From positions 9,734,001-9,798,000 of the forward strand of contig AP026549.1 of NCBI GenBank assembly GCA_026075535.2: 64,000 nucleotides of DNA, in the 5' to 3' direction. A model generated the notes under the pieces. That model was not told where the DNA came from, did not search any database, and was given only the letters and a program-made list of their open reading frames with translations. This DNA comes from Tricholoma matsutake. Lineage: Eukaryota; Basidiomycota; Agaricomycetes; Agaricales; Tricholomataceae. A program made the translations under genes and the position numbers. Shown piece by piece: positions 42,240-53,751 of this stretch. Numbering within the stretch: position 1 is the first letter of the stretch; every line of letters begins with the position of its first letter.

Positions 42240-42690
42240 CATCAGGTCTGCCCCATGCTTCATGGTGACCTGAGGTGCGGGGGCATGGGTATTTTTGTGC
42301 AGATTATCATGAGAAAATGAAAACCCGCACTTCATGGCAACCTGAAGTGTGTGTTCGACTTGCAAGGCTATCCCATAATGTTAGATATACCTCGCAGGTT
42401 GAGCATGTTCAACCTGTGAGGCTATCCCACAATGTGAGATGTACCTCGCAGGTTGAGCATGTTTGACATGCGAGGCTATCCCACAATGTTAGATATACCT
42501 CGCAGGTTGAGCAATATGAATCCCATGCTTCATGGTGACCTGAGGCGCAGGGGCATGGGTATTTTTGTGCAGATTATTGCGAGAAAATGAAAACCCATGC
42601 TTCATGGCAACCTGAAGCATGGGTTTGTCTCTCGATGATCCATGCAAAATGAATCCCGCACCTCAGGTGACCATGAGGCACGGCATTTCT
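42240..42690. repeat. Nested repeat: three 54-60-bp units inside duplicated flanks
   Basis: Three copies of GAGGCTATCCCACAATGTTA, each followed by GATATACCTCGCAGGTTGAG, lie at about 42360-42510. The flanks on both sides repeat CATGCTTCATGGTGACCTGA ... GCAGATTAT(C/T)(A/G)(T/C)GAGAAAATGAAAACCC. Within the flanks CTTCATGG / CCTGAAG form short palindromes. Confidence 0.75.
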
Positions 42691-42734
42691 TCAGTGATAA
42701 CATGTTCAAAGTACCTACACTAGACACAATCAGT

Positions 42735-42899
42735 TTGAACCAGTCTTTACTGGTTCATGTTTTTCCAATATGAGGATGGACCGCAACCAATCTGCAGTTG
42801 AAATGACCAAGACCACAACCGATGGTCCGGTCTTTTGCAGTCCGGTTCGGTTTGGTTCCAGTTTTTTTGTGGTTCATAGGACCAGACCTTCAAACACTA
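42735..42899. mobile_element. Right end of a hAT-MITE-like element
   Basis: It ends AGACCTTCAAACACTA, nearly the same terminus as the MITE at 14858-15694. It is rich in GGTCCGGTC / ACCGGT-like and TGGTTC words. A matching left end with TSD was not found (TAGTGTTT at about 41769 is a weak candidate). Confidence 0.45.
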
Positions 42900-44430
42900 G
42901 TTGAAGCAGAGTAAAGCGGGGTGAAGAAAGGTAGTACAGCACTATAGTGTGGCGCAGGGTAAAGAAAAGTGAGAAAAGGCTAAAGCAGGCCGAAGAAATA
43001 GGCTAAAGCAGGGTGAAGAGGGATGGGAGAGAGTGAAGCGAGATGGGAGAAAGGTAGGAACAGGGTGAAGCAGGATGAAGAGAGATAGGAACAGGATGAA
43101 GCACCATGAAGAGAGAATGAAGCAGGTTGAAGCAGGTTGAAGCAGGGTAAAGCAGGTGAAGAGAGGTAAAAACAAAAAGGTAGAAAAGGTTGAAGCATGG
43201 CAAGAACAGGGTGGAGAGAGGTAGGGAATGGGTAAAGCAGAGTAAAAAGAGATAAGGACAGGGTGAAGTAGGAAGAAAAAAGGTGAAGCAGGTAGAAACA
43301 GGGTGAAGCAGGTAGAAAAACAGACAAAGCAGATAGAAAAGGGTGGAGCAGGTGAAGAGAGGTAGAAAAGGTTGGAGCAGGTAAGAACAGGGTGGAGAGA
43401 GATAGGCAGGGTAAAAGCAAGTGAAAAGGGATAAGAACAGGGTGAAGCAGGGGTAGAGAAAGAGTGAAGTAGGTAGAAAAGAGTGAAGTAGGTAGAAAAG
43501 AGTGAAGTAGGTAGAAAAGGAGTGAAGTAGGTAGAAAAAGAGTGAAGTAGGTAGAAGCCAGGTAAAGCAGGTGAAGAGAGGTTGAAGCAGGTTGAAGCAG
43601 GTAGGAAAAGGGTGAAGCAGGTGAAGAGAGGTAGAAAACAAAAGGTAGAAAAGGTTGAACCAGGCAAGAATAGGGTAGAGAGAGGTGGGAAAGGGTAAAG
43701 CAGAGTGAAAAGAGATAAGGACGGGGTGAAGTAGGAAGAAAAGGTGAAGCAGGTAGAAACAGGGTGAAGCAGGTAGAAAAACAGGTAAAGCAGATAGAAA
43801 ACAAGGTGGAGCAGGTGAAGAGAGATAGAAAAAGATTGGAGCAGGTAAGAAAAGGGTGGAGAGAGGTAGGCAGGATGAAAGCAAGTGAAAATGGATAAGA
43901 ACAGGGTGAAGCAGGTAGAAAAAGGGTGAAGCAGGTAGAAAAAGCATGAAGCAGGTAGAAAAACAGGGTGGAGCAGGTAGAACAGGGTGAAGCAGAGTGA
44001 AGAGTGGGAGGAACAGAGTGAAAAAGGTGAAGACAGGTAGGGATGGCTGAAGCAGAGTGAAGAAAAGGTGGGAAAGCTGAAGCAGAGTGAATAAAGGTTA
44101 GGAATGAACTGAAGCAGAGTGAAGAAGGGCTGAAGCAAGGTGTAGAGTGAAGACAGTGAGGAATGGCTGAAGCAGAGTGAAGAAAGGTAGGAAAGGCTGA
44201 AGCAGAGTGAAGAAAAGGTAGGAATAAACTGAAGCATAGTGAAGAAGGGCTGAAGCAAGGTGAAGAAAAGATAGGAATAGGCTGAAGAAAGGTGTAGAGT
44301 GAAAACAAGTAGGAATTGCTGAAGCAGAGTGAAGAAAAAGGTAGGAAAGGCTGAAGCAGAGTGAAGAAAAGGTAGGAATAAACTGAAGCATAGTGAAGAA
44401 GGGCTGAAGCAAGGTGAATAAAAGATAGGA
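42900..44430. repeat. Polypurine minisatellite (GTGAAGCAGGTAGAAA-type)
   Basis: About 1.5 kb of short tandem units, such as GTGAAGCAGGTAG, GAAGAGAGGTAG and GGGTGAAG, almost purely purine with scattered T on the plus strand. Unit length drifts from about 16 to about 50 bp. A higher-order duplication joins 43100-43400 to 43560-43860. The right part (43980-44430) uses units like GCTGAAGCAGAGTGAAGAAA. Confidence 0.92.
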
Positions 44431-44944
44431 ATAGGAAATAGTTTATAGACTGAAGCTGAAGATTCTGCTACTGATGAGCTGGCAGAAGAGGTGAGGCTCA
44501 GAGCAGGCTATAGGGGATAGCAGCTATGAAATACTCTAGGAGGAGAGTATGTGATAGTCACAGAGCTAGTGGAAGGTCCAGAACAGAGTAGAGAACCAAA
44601 GCAAAGTTGGTTGCTAGGTGATGAGCTGGCACTAGTATCAAGTGGGAATGCAGTCTGTGTGTAGTACTGGATAGGCAGGAGCATAAAGCCTCAGTAAGGA
44701 GATGAAAAGAAGACCTGGAAAACTAGGGGTTTGAGGAAGATGTGGCTGAGATGTTGTGTGTCTGATGGTGAGGTAGCAGTTGTAGAGAAACCAGGGTGTG
44801 TGACATTGTGACCATGTGACCGATGTTTTGGTTGGCAAAGACACCACTCTAATCCTTCGCTTGTACCTCGCTGTGTAATAGAGCAATAAAAGATGGACTG
44901 CTTTGCTCCTCATTTCCAGCTGAGGAAGATGACTCAAGAGAAGG
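44431..44944. other. Unassigned stretch beside the minisatellite
   Basis: No credible ORF; a minus-strand frame (45105-44638) overlaps the end of the Ser-rich gene in another frame. I see no other signal. Confidence 0.35.
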
Positions 44945-46640
44945 TCAGAAAGATCTCTGGTGCTGATCAAAGCTCCCATGCATAGTAGAGTCAATTGAAG
45001 GTCTGGATATTGTGGCTGTACCTCCCATCCTTGGACATCTATGGGTCGACATTGGTGATGGCCTCGATGGAGGTTGTAGTGGGGACTGTTCCTTCTCCAT
45101 CTCACCCCATTCAGTAGGAGGCAGGGACGAGGGAGCTAAAACCATCTGTTGGAGAGGGTTATGATTTGGTATGGCTGCTGTTCCTGTTGCTGATGGAAAT
45201 TGAGTAAAGAACCATGGTTGTGGAGCTGTAACATTACATCGGGCAGAGATCGATGGAACAGAAGATGGAAGGTCTGTTGTGCTGGTAGAGCTTGAGCTGG
45301 ATGGGGCAGTAAAGAGAGATAATGGGGAGGGTGGGGCTGGAGTCTGTCTTTGTGAAGGCATCATCATTGGAGTCTGAACTCTGAAAGATTCTGAAGAATT
45401 TCTGGTGGTGCTCATGCTTGTAGTTGTTCTCTTGCTTTTGTCCTCTGGCAATGCTACATTAGCAGTCATAATGGATGCCCAAGAGGGAGAATGCCATGCT
45501 GGTGGATGGAGACGTGGTATAGATGACTGCTGCTTGGGAAGTTGCAAGCGAGAAATGGATTTAGGGGAGCTTGGAGATGATGCACTGGCTAGGGACATCA
45601 GAGATGAAGATGACGATGTGAATCCAGTACTCAAACCTGAGGGTGATGAAATCCGCCGATACTGGCAAAGGTTGTGAGAGATTGATTACTGGTGAGTGGC
45701 AATCTTTGGATTGACAGCTTTATCTGCATTGAGCCACTCCGAGGCAGTGTTGGAGTCCTGGGCCAACAAGGCATCCAGGACCTGGTTTGTCAGGTGCGTT
45801 GTAGAGAAATCAAATACAGAAGTATCTGCCTCTGCTCCCTGGTCCATATCTTTATCATAACCCCTCTCAGACTCGATTTTGCATGCACCAGGGAACAAGA
45901 TAATTGGGAGAGGGGGAGGGGGAGGGATGGCAGATAAGGCATGTGACTGCGGGGGTGGGAAGTTTGATGAATAAAGGATGTGTTGGGACATTTTTTGAGG
46001 TGTCTGCTTCGAGGATTGTAGAGAGTTCTGCTGAAATTGGGGGGCCTGGGGAAAGTGCTTGCAACACAGGAGGTGCAATGCCTAGATAAGGAGTTAACCA
46101 GGAAGTAATAAGAAACCGATGGTAATCACCTGAGAATACAATTGTATCATCATCATGAAATGGATTCGGCAAGTGAAGTTGATTTGGCAGCTGGTTATCC
46201 TTCTCAAAGTTTGAATATGAGACTGATTTTAGAACAGCAATCTCCTCTGAAGTGTTTGACTTCCTGTCAATCGAGATGACCAGCAGCTCTGGAGTCGACT
46301 CAGAAGACCTTTGGCCCATGTTCATTGACATGGACCTTCACACAGAGTTAAAATTGGCGAAAGGACTCTTACCACTGGCATGGGGGCTTGAAGGTACAGT
46401 GCTGAAAAGGGGAGCTGGGTGCTTATTTGTGCCGAAAGGTAGAAGAGATCATAATGACCTGAAAGTTGGGATGCCAGAAGGTGTACTTGGAATGTTTGAT
46501 GGAGCAGAGGGGGATGAAGCAACCGAGAGGTTTAGGCTGTTGTTGTTGGAAACACTGCTCATAGACGGGCAACAGGCAGAGGGAATTGCAGAAGAAAAAG
46601 CACTTCAATTGGGTTGTGCAGGAATAGATGGAGGCAAACA
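44945..46640 (-). pseudogene. Ser/Pro-rich protein gene, decayed, unknown function
   Basis: On the minus strand one frame from 46620 reads AFSSAIPSACCPSMSSVSNN, then SLNLSVASSPSAPSNIPSTP. Past two TGA codons it continues with MSMNMGQRSSESTPELLVIS, NTSEEIAVLKSVSYSNFEKD and LPNPFHDDDTIVFSG. Another frame (about 45900-45690) has ERGYDKDMDQGAEADTSVFD and NQVLDALLAQDSNTASEWLN. A final exon (about 45670-44945) is Ser-rich: SPSGLSTGFTSSSSSLMSLA, SPKSISRLQLPKQ, ending SFDQHQRSF. An intron of about 53 nt ending TTTGCCAG before 45670 would join the last two in frame. It looks like a low-complexity regulatory-type host protein. Stops that I can place are TGA. Its 5' continuation may be split by chromovirus C. 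Confidence 0.45.
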
Positions 46641-46760
46641 TTAGGGTTCCATGATGTCAAGGGGGAGTTGGGCATAACTGTGACCTAACAAAAATGAAGA
46701 AAACAAGGTAGAAAGGAAAGATGTGCTGGTTACCAGTCCAGCCTGAGCAAGGATGCCCTC

Positions 46761-47469
46761 TGTCAAGAACTGTTCCTCGCCTGATTGGAACCTGCACCCG
46801 TCCGATCCTTTTCCGCACCTCGAACCCGACTTTTGTCTACACCTTCCGATTTCATTCCTGGCCGCCTTGCACTGCCCACACTGCTGTGCACCAGGCTGCC
46901 TTGTACAGCATCCACGGCTGCCTTCCCAAGGCTGCCGTCTAGTTTTGGAAATTCAACTATGGATTCCTGTGCGGCCTCCACTAGGTAATTTATCTACGCA
47001 GTCAAGACACTGCCGCAGTTCCCGTTTCCATCCCGCTTTTATTCCGGACTCTAGTATTTAAGTTTAGCTAGTTTCACCTTGTATTCCTCAGTTTGTATAT
47101 CGACATAGACTCGACTTTACCCTGCCAATCTAAAACCTCCTTCTACTCCAACCCCTGTCCTCTAAGAGTCTGAACTACATTCGACTCAACCTCTAGTCTC
47201 CCTCCGAAGTTCTAGTCTCATCTGAACTCAACCTAAGTCCCTCCATACTCCTCCCCGCATTTACCTGCACTTTCCTGCTCCTACTTCTAAACCCTCGACT
47301 TGAAATTAGGACACCAGACGAGGTGAAGGGCGCAGCTTCTTACAAGCTGAAGCCAAGTCCTTTCTGTTCCCCCTCCTGCAGAATCTGCATCGACCCAACA
47401 ATCTCCTGCTATCATCACCTGCAGTGTCCGGTCGGATTCCGAAGCGGCCTCTAGGATCAGTTCTTAACA
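46761..47469 (+). repeat. Chromovirus C 5' LTR
   Basis: 709 bp, TGTCAAGAACTG...CAGTTCTTAACA; it pairs with 53752-54440. The sequence right after it (GTATATATGAACTC) should hold the primer-binding site, which I cannot match to a tRNA. Confidence 0.95.
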
Positions 47470-47701
47470 GTATATATGAACTCACACTTCACTCGTCCAT
47501 TTCCTCTCTATGACCCCTCCCGAGACCCGCCAGTGCACAACAAGAAACTCCCAACGCGCTGGTACTATTCCAGGGATCTCTGCAATCCAGCGATCCACCC
47601 TTTCCGACCCTCGACCCGCCACTACTTTTGGAGTGTCTTCCAGACCCTCAAACATCTTTTGACAAATCGGCTCAGGAGCTCCCTCAATCAGTGCCAACCT
47701 C

Positions 47702-48901
47702 ATGTCCGCCTGTGCCCCACAACCTTCCAGCAACCCAGAAGGTTTTCAATCAAGAACTCCCCTTGAGTACATAAGAGGCATCAACCAGCCTGAACCCTTC
47801 AGGTTGGAAGATCCTGGTCTAGAGGACAGACCCCCTGGCGGACCCGATGACCCTAGTGGTCCTGATGGCCCTGGGGGTGACCCTCATCCCAATGATCCTG
47901 AGGATCAACCTCCCGTGGGGGAAAACCCTGACCCAGGGGATAGGTTCATAGATGTCCTTTACAACCTCTCGGAGAGTATCCGCACCCTTCATCAGAATAA
48001 CACACCCAAGACCGAAAAAATCAAAGTTTGCGATGCCGACACTTTCGACGGTGCCAATCCGAAGAAACTTAGAGACTTCTTAGTCTCCTGCAATCTTCAT
48101 TTCCGCGACCATCTGCACGTATTTTCCTCTGATGAGAAAAAGATCATATTCATCCTTTCTTATCTTAAGGGATCAGCTCTCAGTTGGTTTGAGCCTGGTC
48201 TGAATGACCCGACAGATTCTGCACACTGGATGTGGGACTATGAAGCTTTCCTCGCCGAGCTGGAAAGCAACTTCGGTCCGCACGACCCGGTCGGAGATGC
48301 GGAAAAAGCTCTCTCTGATTTAGCAATGAAGAAAGGTGGCCATATCACAAAATATAACATTGACTTCTGGGAATTAGCTTCTAGGGTCAACTGGAATGAA
48401 GCAGCCCTTCGCCACCACTATTTCCATGGTCTTCCACTCTGGCTTTGCATAGAAGTTCTCCGGGGTGGTAAACCCAATACTCTCGCAGAACTGCACTTGA
48501 AAGCGCAGGACAGCGATGACATCTACTGGATGCAAGAAGACAAATCCCATTTCGAAACAAAGAATTCCAGTAACATCACTAACTCTAGTTGGAAGGACTC
48601 TTCAAAAAGCCCTTCCCCGTCGACAAACCAAGCATCTTCAAACTCTGCCCACGGTAACACCTCCAACCAGCAGTCTTCCACAACAAAGAACACTTCCCGG
48701 GACAAGCCCAAGTCGTCCATCTCCGATAAGTTGGGGAAGAACGGCAAGCTTACTGGGGAGGAACAAGAACATCGCATGAGAGAACGACTTTGTCTCTACT
48801 GCGGTGAGGAAGGGCATGTAGCAGGAAACTGCCCGAAATCCAAAGCCACAAAAGCCCGTGCATCCACTGTCGTTCCCGAGACTATGGACTCGGAAAAATA
48901 G
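47702..48901 (+). CDS. Chromovirus C gag
   Basis: A 399-codon frame, open throughout. An acidic Pro/Asp/Gly-rich N-terminus (PGGPDDPSGPDGPGGDPHPN) precedes the capsid domain: CDADTFDGANPKKLRDFLVS, FILSYLKGSALSWFEPGL, FLAELESNFGPHDPVGDAEK and AALRHHYFHGLPLWL. A Ser/Asn/Thr-rich linker leads to the zinc knuckle CLYCGEEGHVAGNC (C-x2-C-x4-H-x4-C). It ends at TAG 48899-48901. Pol is in a different frame (48958 onward), so expression of pol would need a frameshift or separate initiation. It assembles the virus-like particle and binds RNA. This is the best preserved gene of the element. Confidence 0.93.
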   Translation: MSACAPQPSSNPEGFQSRTPLEYIRGINQPEPFRLEDPGLEDRPPGGPDDPSGPDGPGGDPHPNDPEDQPPVGENPDPGDRFIDVLYNLSESIRTLHQNNTPKTEKIKVCDADTFDGANPKKLRDFLVSCNLHFRDHLHVFSSDEKKIIFILSYLKGSALSWFEPGLNDPTDSAHWMWDYEAFLAELESNFGPHDPVGDAEKALSDLAMKKGGHITKYNIDFWELASRVNWNEAALRHHYFHGLPLWLCIEVLRGGKPNTLAELHLKAQDSDDIYWMQEDKSHFETKNSSNITNSSWKDSSKSPSPSTNQASSNSAHGNTSNQQSSTTKNTSRDKPKSSISDKLGKNGKLTGEEQEHRMRERLCLYCGEEGHVAGNCPKSKATKARASTVVPETMDSEK

Positions 48902-48957
48902 TCCGCAACCCTCAGGATACAGCCATTGGGGCTGGGGGTTGCATTGACCTTACCCAC

Positions 48958-49923
48958 TTGGCTGCCTACATTTGTCTCAATGCATCCACTCTTTCTGACC
49001 CTGACTCCCTAACTGTTCTTTTAACCTTTCCTGACTCTTCCGCCCCTTTCCGAACTCTTATCAACTCTGGCTCCTCCCACTGCTTCCTTGACTCCTCTTT
49101 CATGTTGAATAACCAACTCAGCACGGAATCCATTAACCCGATCGGTTTACCACTCTTTGATGGAACTTGCAACTCCACCATAACTCAGATTGTCAAACTT
49201 CCGGTCACCTTCCCTGCCGGTGAAGTATTCAATTTGTCATTTTATGTAACCTCGCTCAACTCTTCCTGTTCTGCCATACTCGGTCATAACTGGCTGAAGC
49301 AATACAATCCATTGTTTGACTGGTCTTCAAGCCAACTCGCTTTCCACTCTGCAGATCATAGAGGTCCAGCACCCCTGACGTCACCTTTGTCCCCAAATCT
49401 TCTGGTAGAAATCCTCGACTCTTCCGCATTTTCTGAATCCCCCATTCCTCCTAAGTTTACACCTCCCGACATCTCCTTCATCAATGCTGCCACTTATGCG
49501 CATGCTAGCAAACTTCCTGGGGCAGTAGCTTTTCAGATGACCTTCACTCCAGAAGGGTTATCCGCCTGCTCCACCCATTCCGGTAACTCTTCTGACCTTT
49601 CTGAGATTCCGCCTGAGTGTCACAAATTCGCTGATGTCTTTAATAAGACTAAAGTGGATACCCTTCCTCTGCATCGGTCTTATGACCTCAAGATAGAGAC
49701 AGAAGACAATACTCCTCCGCCTCCGGGCCGAATGTATTCTCTCTCCCCCTCTGAATTAGAAGCCTTACAAGTCTTTATTGACAAAAATGTCTGCTCAGGT
49801 TTCATCCGCCCATCCAAGTCGCTGCATGGCGCCCCTATTCTCTTTGTCAAGAAGAAGGACGGTAGTCTCCGACTTTGTGTCAACTACCGAGGACTTAACT
49901 GTCTTATGAAGAAAGACCGCTAA
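48958..49923 (+). pseudogene. Chromovirus C protease and RT fingers
   Basis: The frame starts after the gag stop with LAAYICLNASTLSD. The protease active site reads TLINSGSSHCFLDSS where DSGS is expected: the catalytic Asp is Asn (AAC for GAC). SAILGHNWLKQYNP marks the protease end. After a Ser/Pro linker the RT begins: HKFADVFNKTKVDTLPLHRS, SPSELEALQVFIDKNVCSGF, SLHGAPILFVKKKDGSLRLC and VNYRGLNCLMKKDR. There the frame ends at 49921 because a deletion removes the next dozen or so residues (normally YPLPLI...). The RT continues in another frame at 49925. Confidence 0.9.
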
Positions 49924-49924
49924 A

Positions 49925-51464
49925 AGCCCGCCTGTTCACCAAAATAGACTTGTGGCATGCTTATCACCTAGTCCGCATTGCTGATGGTGATGAGTGGAAA
50001 ACTACTTTCCACACCCGCTACGGATCCTTCGAGTGGTTGGTGGTCCCCTTTGGGCTCACTAATGCACCCACAGCTTTCCAGCGGTTTATGAACAACATCT
50101 TCAGCGACATGCTGGATGTTTGTGTCATTCTATACCTCAATGACATCCTAATCTATTCCAACGACAAGTCCCAGCACGGGGCTCACGTCAAAGAAGTCCT
50201 CCGCCATCTCCGGAAAAATGGACTTTACGCCTCTCCACAGAAATGTGAGTTCCACAAAGACACTGTTGAATATTTGGGTTTCATTTTTTCACCGGATGGA
50301 CTGCGGATGTCCAAGGATAAAGTCAAAACCGTGCTTGACTGGCCCAAGCCTAGGAAAGTTAAGGATATACAATCCTTCTTAGGCTTTTGCAACTTTTACC
50401 GCCGCTTCATTAACGGCTATTCAGACATTGTCATCCCACTCACCCGCTTGACACAGAAATCTGCACCCTGGGACTTCAACAAGAAGTGCTGCGATGCCTT
50501 TGAAAGGCTCAAACAAGAATTCACTCACGCACCTGTCTTAACTCAATGGGTACCTGACTCACAAATGGTACTTGAAACTGACGCTTGCGACTATGCCCTA
50601 GCTGCTATCCTTTTGGTTTACACTGCAGATGGAGAAATCCATCCGGTCGCTTTTCATTCCCACTCCTTCAATCCTGCTGAACTAAATTACGACACACATG
50701 ACAAGGAACTCTTGGCCATTTTCGAAGCCTTCAAACACTGGAGGCAGTACTTCGAGGGTACCGCAAACCCGGGTGATGTGGTCACCGACCACAAGAATCT
50801 TGAGTACTTCAGCACTACCAAGTTGCTCACCTGCCGCCAGGCCCATTGGTCTGAGTACCTTTCCCAGTTCAATCTCGTCATCCGCTTCCACCCTGGGAAA
50901 CTAGGGGCCAAGCCAGACGCACTCACTAGACATTGGGACGTCTACCGCAAAGGGGGAAATAGTGACTTCGCCTCTGTAAACCCAACCAACTTCCGACCTG
51001 TATTCACACAGGAACAGCTCACCTCTTCCCTCCGCCCCACCTATTTCGCCACACCCATCCTTTGACAGGCAGTAATCATGGATGTTGAGAAACTTCACCA
51101 TGACATCCGCACCTCCCTACCCCTTGACCCCTTTTCATCTGCACATCTTCCGACACCTACCGACCCCAACTGGACCATAGATGAGGCAGGTCTTCTCCAC
51201 CACTTTGACCAGATTTATGTTCCGGATGTCGCAGATCTTCGCCTCAAAGTCCTTCAGTACAAACACGATCACATCCTCTCTGGCCACTTCGGACAAAACA
51301 AAACCCAGCAGCTTGTCCACCAGGAATATGTCTGGCCAAACCTCCGCACCTTTGTGCAAGAATTCTGCAAATCCTGTACCACTTGCAAACGATCCAAATC
51401 ACCCTGACACAAGCCCTACGGGTTCCTAAAGCAACTTCCGGTTCCGGAATGACCTTGGAACTCC
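49925..51464 (+). pseudogene. Chromovirus C RT palm, RNase H, integrase zinc finger
   Basis: The frame opens with KARLFTKIDLWHAYHLVRIA (RT palm, first Asp intact), then VVPFGLTNAPTAFQRF. VILYLNDILIYS has Asn in place of the first Asp of the YLDD box, a loss of a catalytic residue. FLGFCNFYRRFINGY is the thumb. RNase H follows with VLETDACDYALAAILL, YDTHDKELLAIFEAFKHWRQ and the end GAKPDALTR. After TGA 51063 come VLQYKHDHILSGHFGQNKTQ and CKSCTTCKRSK, the HHCC zinc finger of the integrase, then TGA 51405 and TGA 51450. All these stops are in one frame and all are TGA. Confidence 0.92.
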
Positions 51465-52547
51465 ATCTCCATGGACTTCATTGAACAACTACCCGACTCC
51501 AACGGTCACACCACTATCCTGGTTATTGTTGACTGCCTCACCAAGCAAGGCATCTTCATCCCAACTGTCAATGAAATCACAGCCCAAGAACTAGCCAACC
51601 TGTTCGTCCTCCACATCTTCTCCAAGCATGGTGTTCCATCGCATGTCACTTGCGACCGGGGATCCGAGTTTGTCTCCCATTTCTTCTGCTCCTTTGGAAA
51701 AGCACTCAACATGCAGATCCATTTCACTTCTGGTTATCACCCGCAAGGTGATGGTCAGACAGAACCACTTAATCAGACCCTGGAGCAGTACCTCCGGATC
51801 TTCTGCAACTATCAGCAGGACGACTGGTCTCACCTCTTACCCTTGGGCAAATTTGCCTACAACAATGCTCCTTCTGCCTCTACAGGCATATCCCCTTTCT
51901 TTGCCAACAAAGGCTATCACCTGAACATTTCTGTTTTTCCAGAATGTGACTTAGCTTCACAGCGTGCCCGCGAGTTCATCGTCGACTTAGACGACCTTCA
52001 TCAGGAGCTTTGGAAACAGCTTGTGGCTGCTCAAGAGCGTTATCAAAATCCTGCAGACACACATTGGGCACCCGCACCCGACTTCAACATTGGTGACTCT
52101 GCCTACGTCACTGCGGAAAATATCCGCACCACTTGTCCCTCCAAGAAACTTTCCAAAAAGCACCATGGGCCCTTCAAAATCATCGCCCGCCCGGGCACCC
52201 ACTCAGTCACCCTGCGGCTCCTGGATCACATGTGGGCCATTCACCCTCTTTTCCATGTCTCTCAACTAGAGAAACACTCCCCAAACACAATTCCAAATCG
52301 AGTGCAACCTCCACCTCCTCTGATCACCGTTGACGACGAGCTCGAATATAAAATTGCCAAAGTCCTCAACTCCAAAGTTGACAACCGACGTCGCTGCAAA
52401 ATTCTCTACCTCATCCGATGGGAAGGATACCAGGGAACCGATGAAGAGACCTCCTGGCTACCTGTTACGGAACTTGAGCATGCCCAAGAACTCCTTGCGG
52501 ATTTTTACACCCGCTACCCACAAAAACCTGGTCCATTACCCACTTAA
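51465..52547 (+). pseudogene. Chromovirus C integrase core and chromodomain
   Basis: An open frame of 358 codons continuing the frame of 49950. The catalytic core has SMDFIEQLPDSNG and VIVDCLTKQGIFIP (D), VTCDRGSEFVSHFF (D) and DGQTEPLNQTLEQYLRI (E), then FAYNNAPSASTGISPFFAN. The C-terminal domain has FNIGDSAYVTAENI and KKHHGPFKIIARPG. A chromodomain ends the protein: EYKIAKVLNSKVDNRRRCKI, LYLIRWEGYQGTDEETSWLP and AQELLADFYTRYP. The aromatic-cage residues Y, W and W are present. The chromodomain supports heterochromatin-directed insertion. Only upstream TGA codons and the dead RT prevent function. Confidence 0.93.
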
Positions 52548-52589
52548 AAGCTATTCACATTGCTTATTCACTCGGTTTGTACTCAGAAA

Positions 52590-53620
52590 CAAAATTCATT
52601 GAAAAGAAAGATTTTATTGGATCCAACCAGATCCCTACACTACTTCTGCTTCTCCCTCTCTGTCTTCGTCACCCTCTCCCCCAACCTCGCCCTCTTCTCC
52701 ACCCTTCTCTCCACCCTCCTCATCTCCACTCTTGCTCTCCTCCTTGTCATCCACTCGCCTTTTCTCCAGATATCTCTGGAAGGCCTCCCAGTCATCTCCT
52801 GACTTTCGGATCCCGTGTCTTTCCCGCCGGGACTCTCGCACCGCCCGCTCCACCTCTTCATCATCCTCGTCGCTCTCCTCACCGGCACTCTCTTCCTCCA
52901 CCCACTCAGGGTCCAAGGCATCCCAGATCTCCCCCATCGACTCCCGCACCACAGTGGCCACCTCAGCGAAGCCCTTCCTTATCACCTTCATCACCTGTTG
53001 CATCACCTCTGGGTTTTCCCCAGTTGGCCCCGTCGTTCCTGCTGTTTTTGCCGCAGGGGCTTCCTGCCCCTCCCACACTACCTCCTCGCACTTATGTTTG
53101 ACATGCATGCAGTTGTCACACATGCATCCCTTCACACCCATCTTGAAACACGAAACCTTTTGATATTTGCATCTGGGGTACTTGTCAGTAAGAGAACACT
53201 GAGAAAGAAAATGGTTATGCACCTTTTGCAGGGCAACGCGGCCTGCACCTGCACCAGACCCTCCAATTCTTCCAATTCCATTCGTGCCTTCGACTTGATG
53301 ACTTTTTTCTTCTTTGGGGACTTGCTCCCCTCTGCCTCATCCTCCAGACCCATGGCCACAGCTGCCCGCTTTTTCTCCACTCGTTTTGCAGCCGATGCCT
53401 CCTTCCTCCGCACCACTGCCTGGCGTGCCTCCTTGGCCTTTGCAGCCTCCTCTGCTGCCTTCTGCGCCTCCTGCGCCCGACGTTCCTCCTCCCTTGCTAC
53501 CTCCTCCAGCTCCCTCACCTCCCATTCCATCTGCTCCTTCACTCCCGCTCCCTCTGTTCGTACTGAGCCTTCATTGCAGCCAGCTTGAGTTGAGCAGAAC
53601 CGGCTGGGGGGGACATTATG
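52590..53620 (-). pseudogene. Antisense accessory ORF in chromovirus C (coiled coil + Cys cluster)
   Basis: Lying between pol and the 3' LTR on the opposite strand. The start is near 53620: MSPPAGSAQLKLAAMKAQYE. A 1-bp shift follows, then a long Glu/Ala/Arg coiled coil (WEVRELEEVAREEERRAQEA, QKAAEEAAKAKEARQAVVRR) and a basic SKSPKKKKVIKSKAR. Next come LPCKRC and, after a second shift, a Cys-rich segment (CSLTDKYPRCKYQKVSCF, then GCMCDNCMHVKHKC), spaced like a DNA- or zinc-binding cluster. The end is a very acidic tail (EESAGEESDEDDEEVE). I recall hypothetical basidiomycete proteins of this build, usually near Ty3 elements. It could regulate or accompany the element. Two frameshifts make it broken here. 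Confidence 0.7.
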
Positions 53621-53751
53621 TATGGGTGATGGGGGAAGAAAGTCAACAAAATTTTTTCAACCAATTGCCACATTCGGAATTTTCAACCAACTTCCTCATT
53701 CGGACTCAAACTCTCACGTGCCTCGTAGGCTCAGCACTAAGGGGGAAATAC

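Noticed and set aside
42942..44308. Minus-strand ORFs of more than 400 codons rich in Phe, Ser, Leu and Cys
   Set aside because: They are translations of the polypurine minisatellite. The near absence of stop codons follows from base composition, and all frames look alike.
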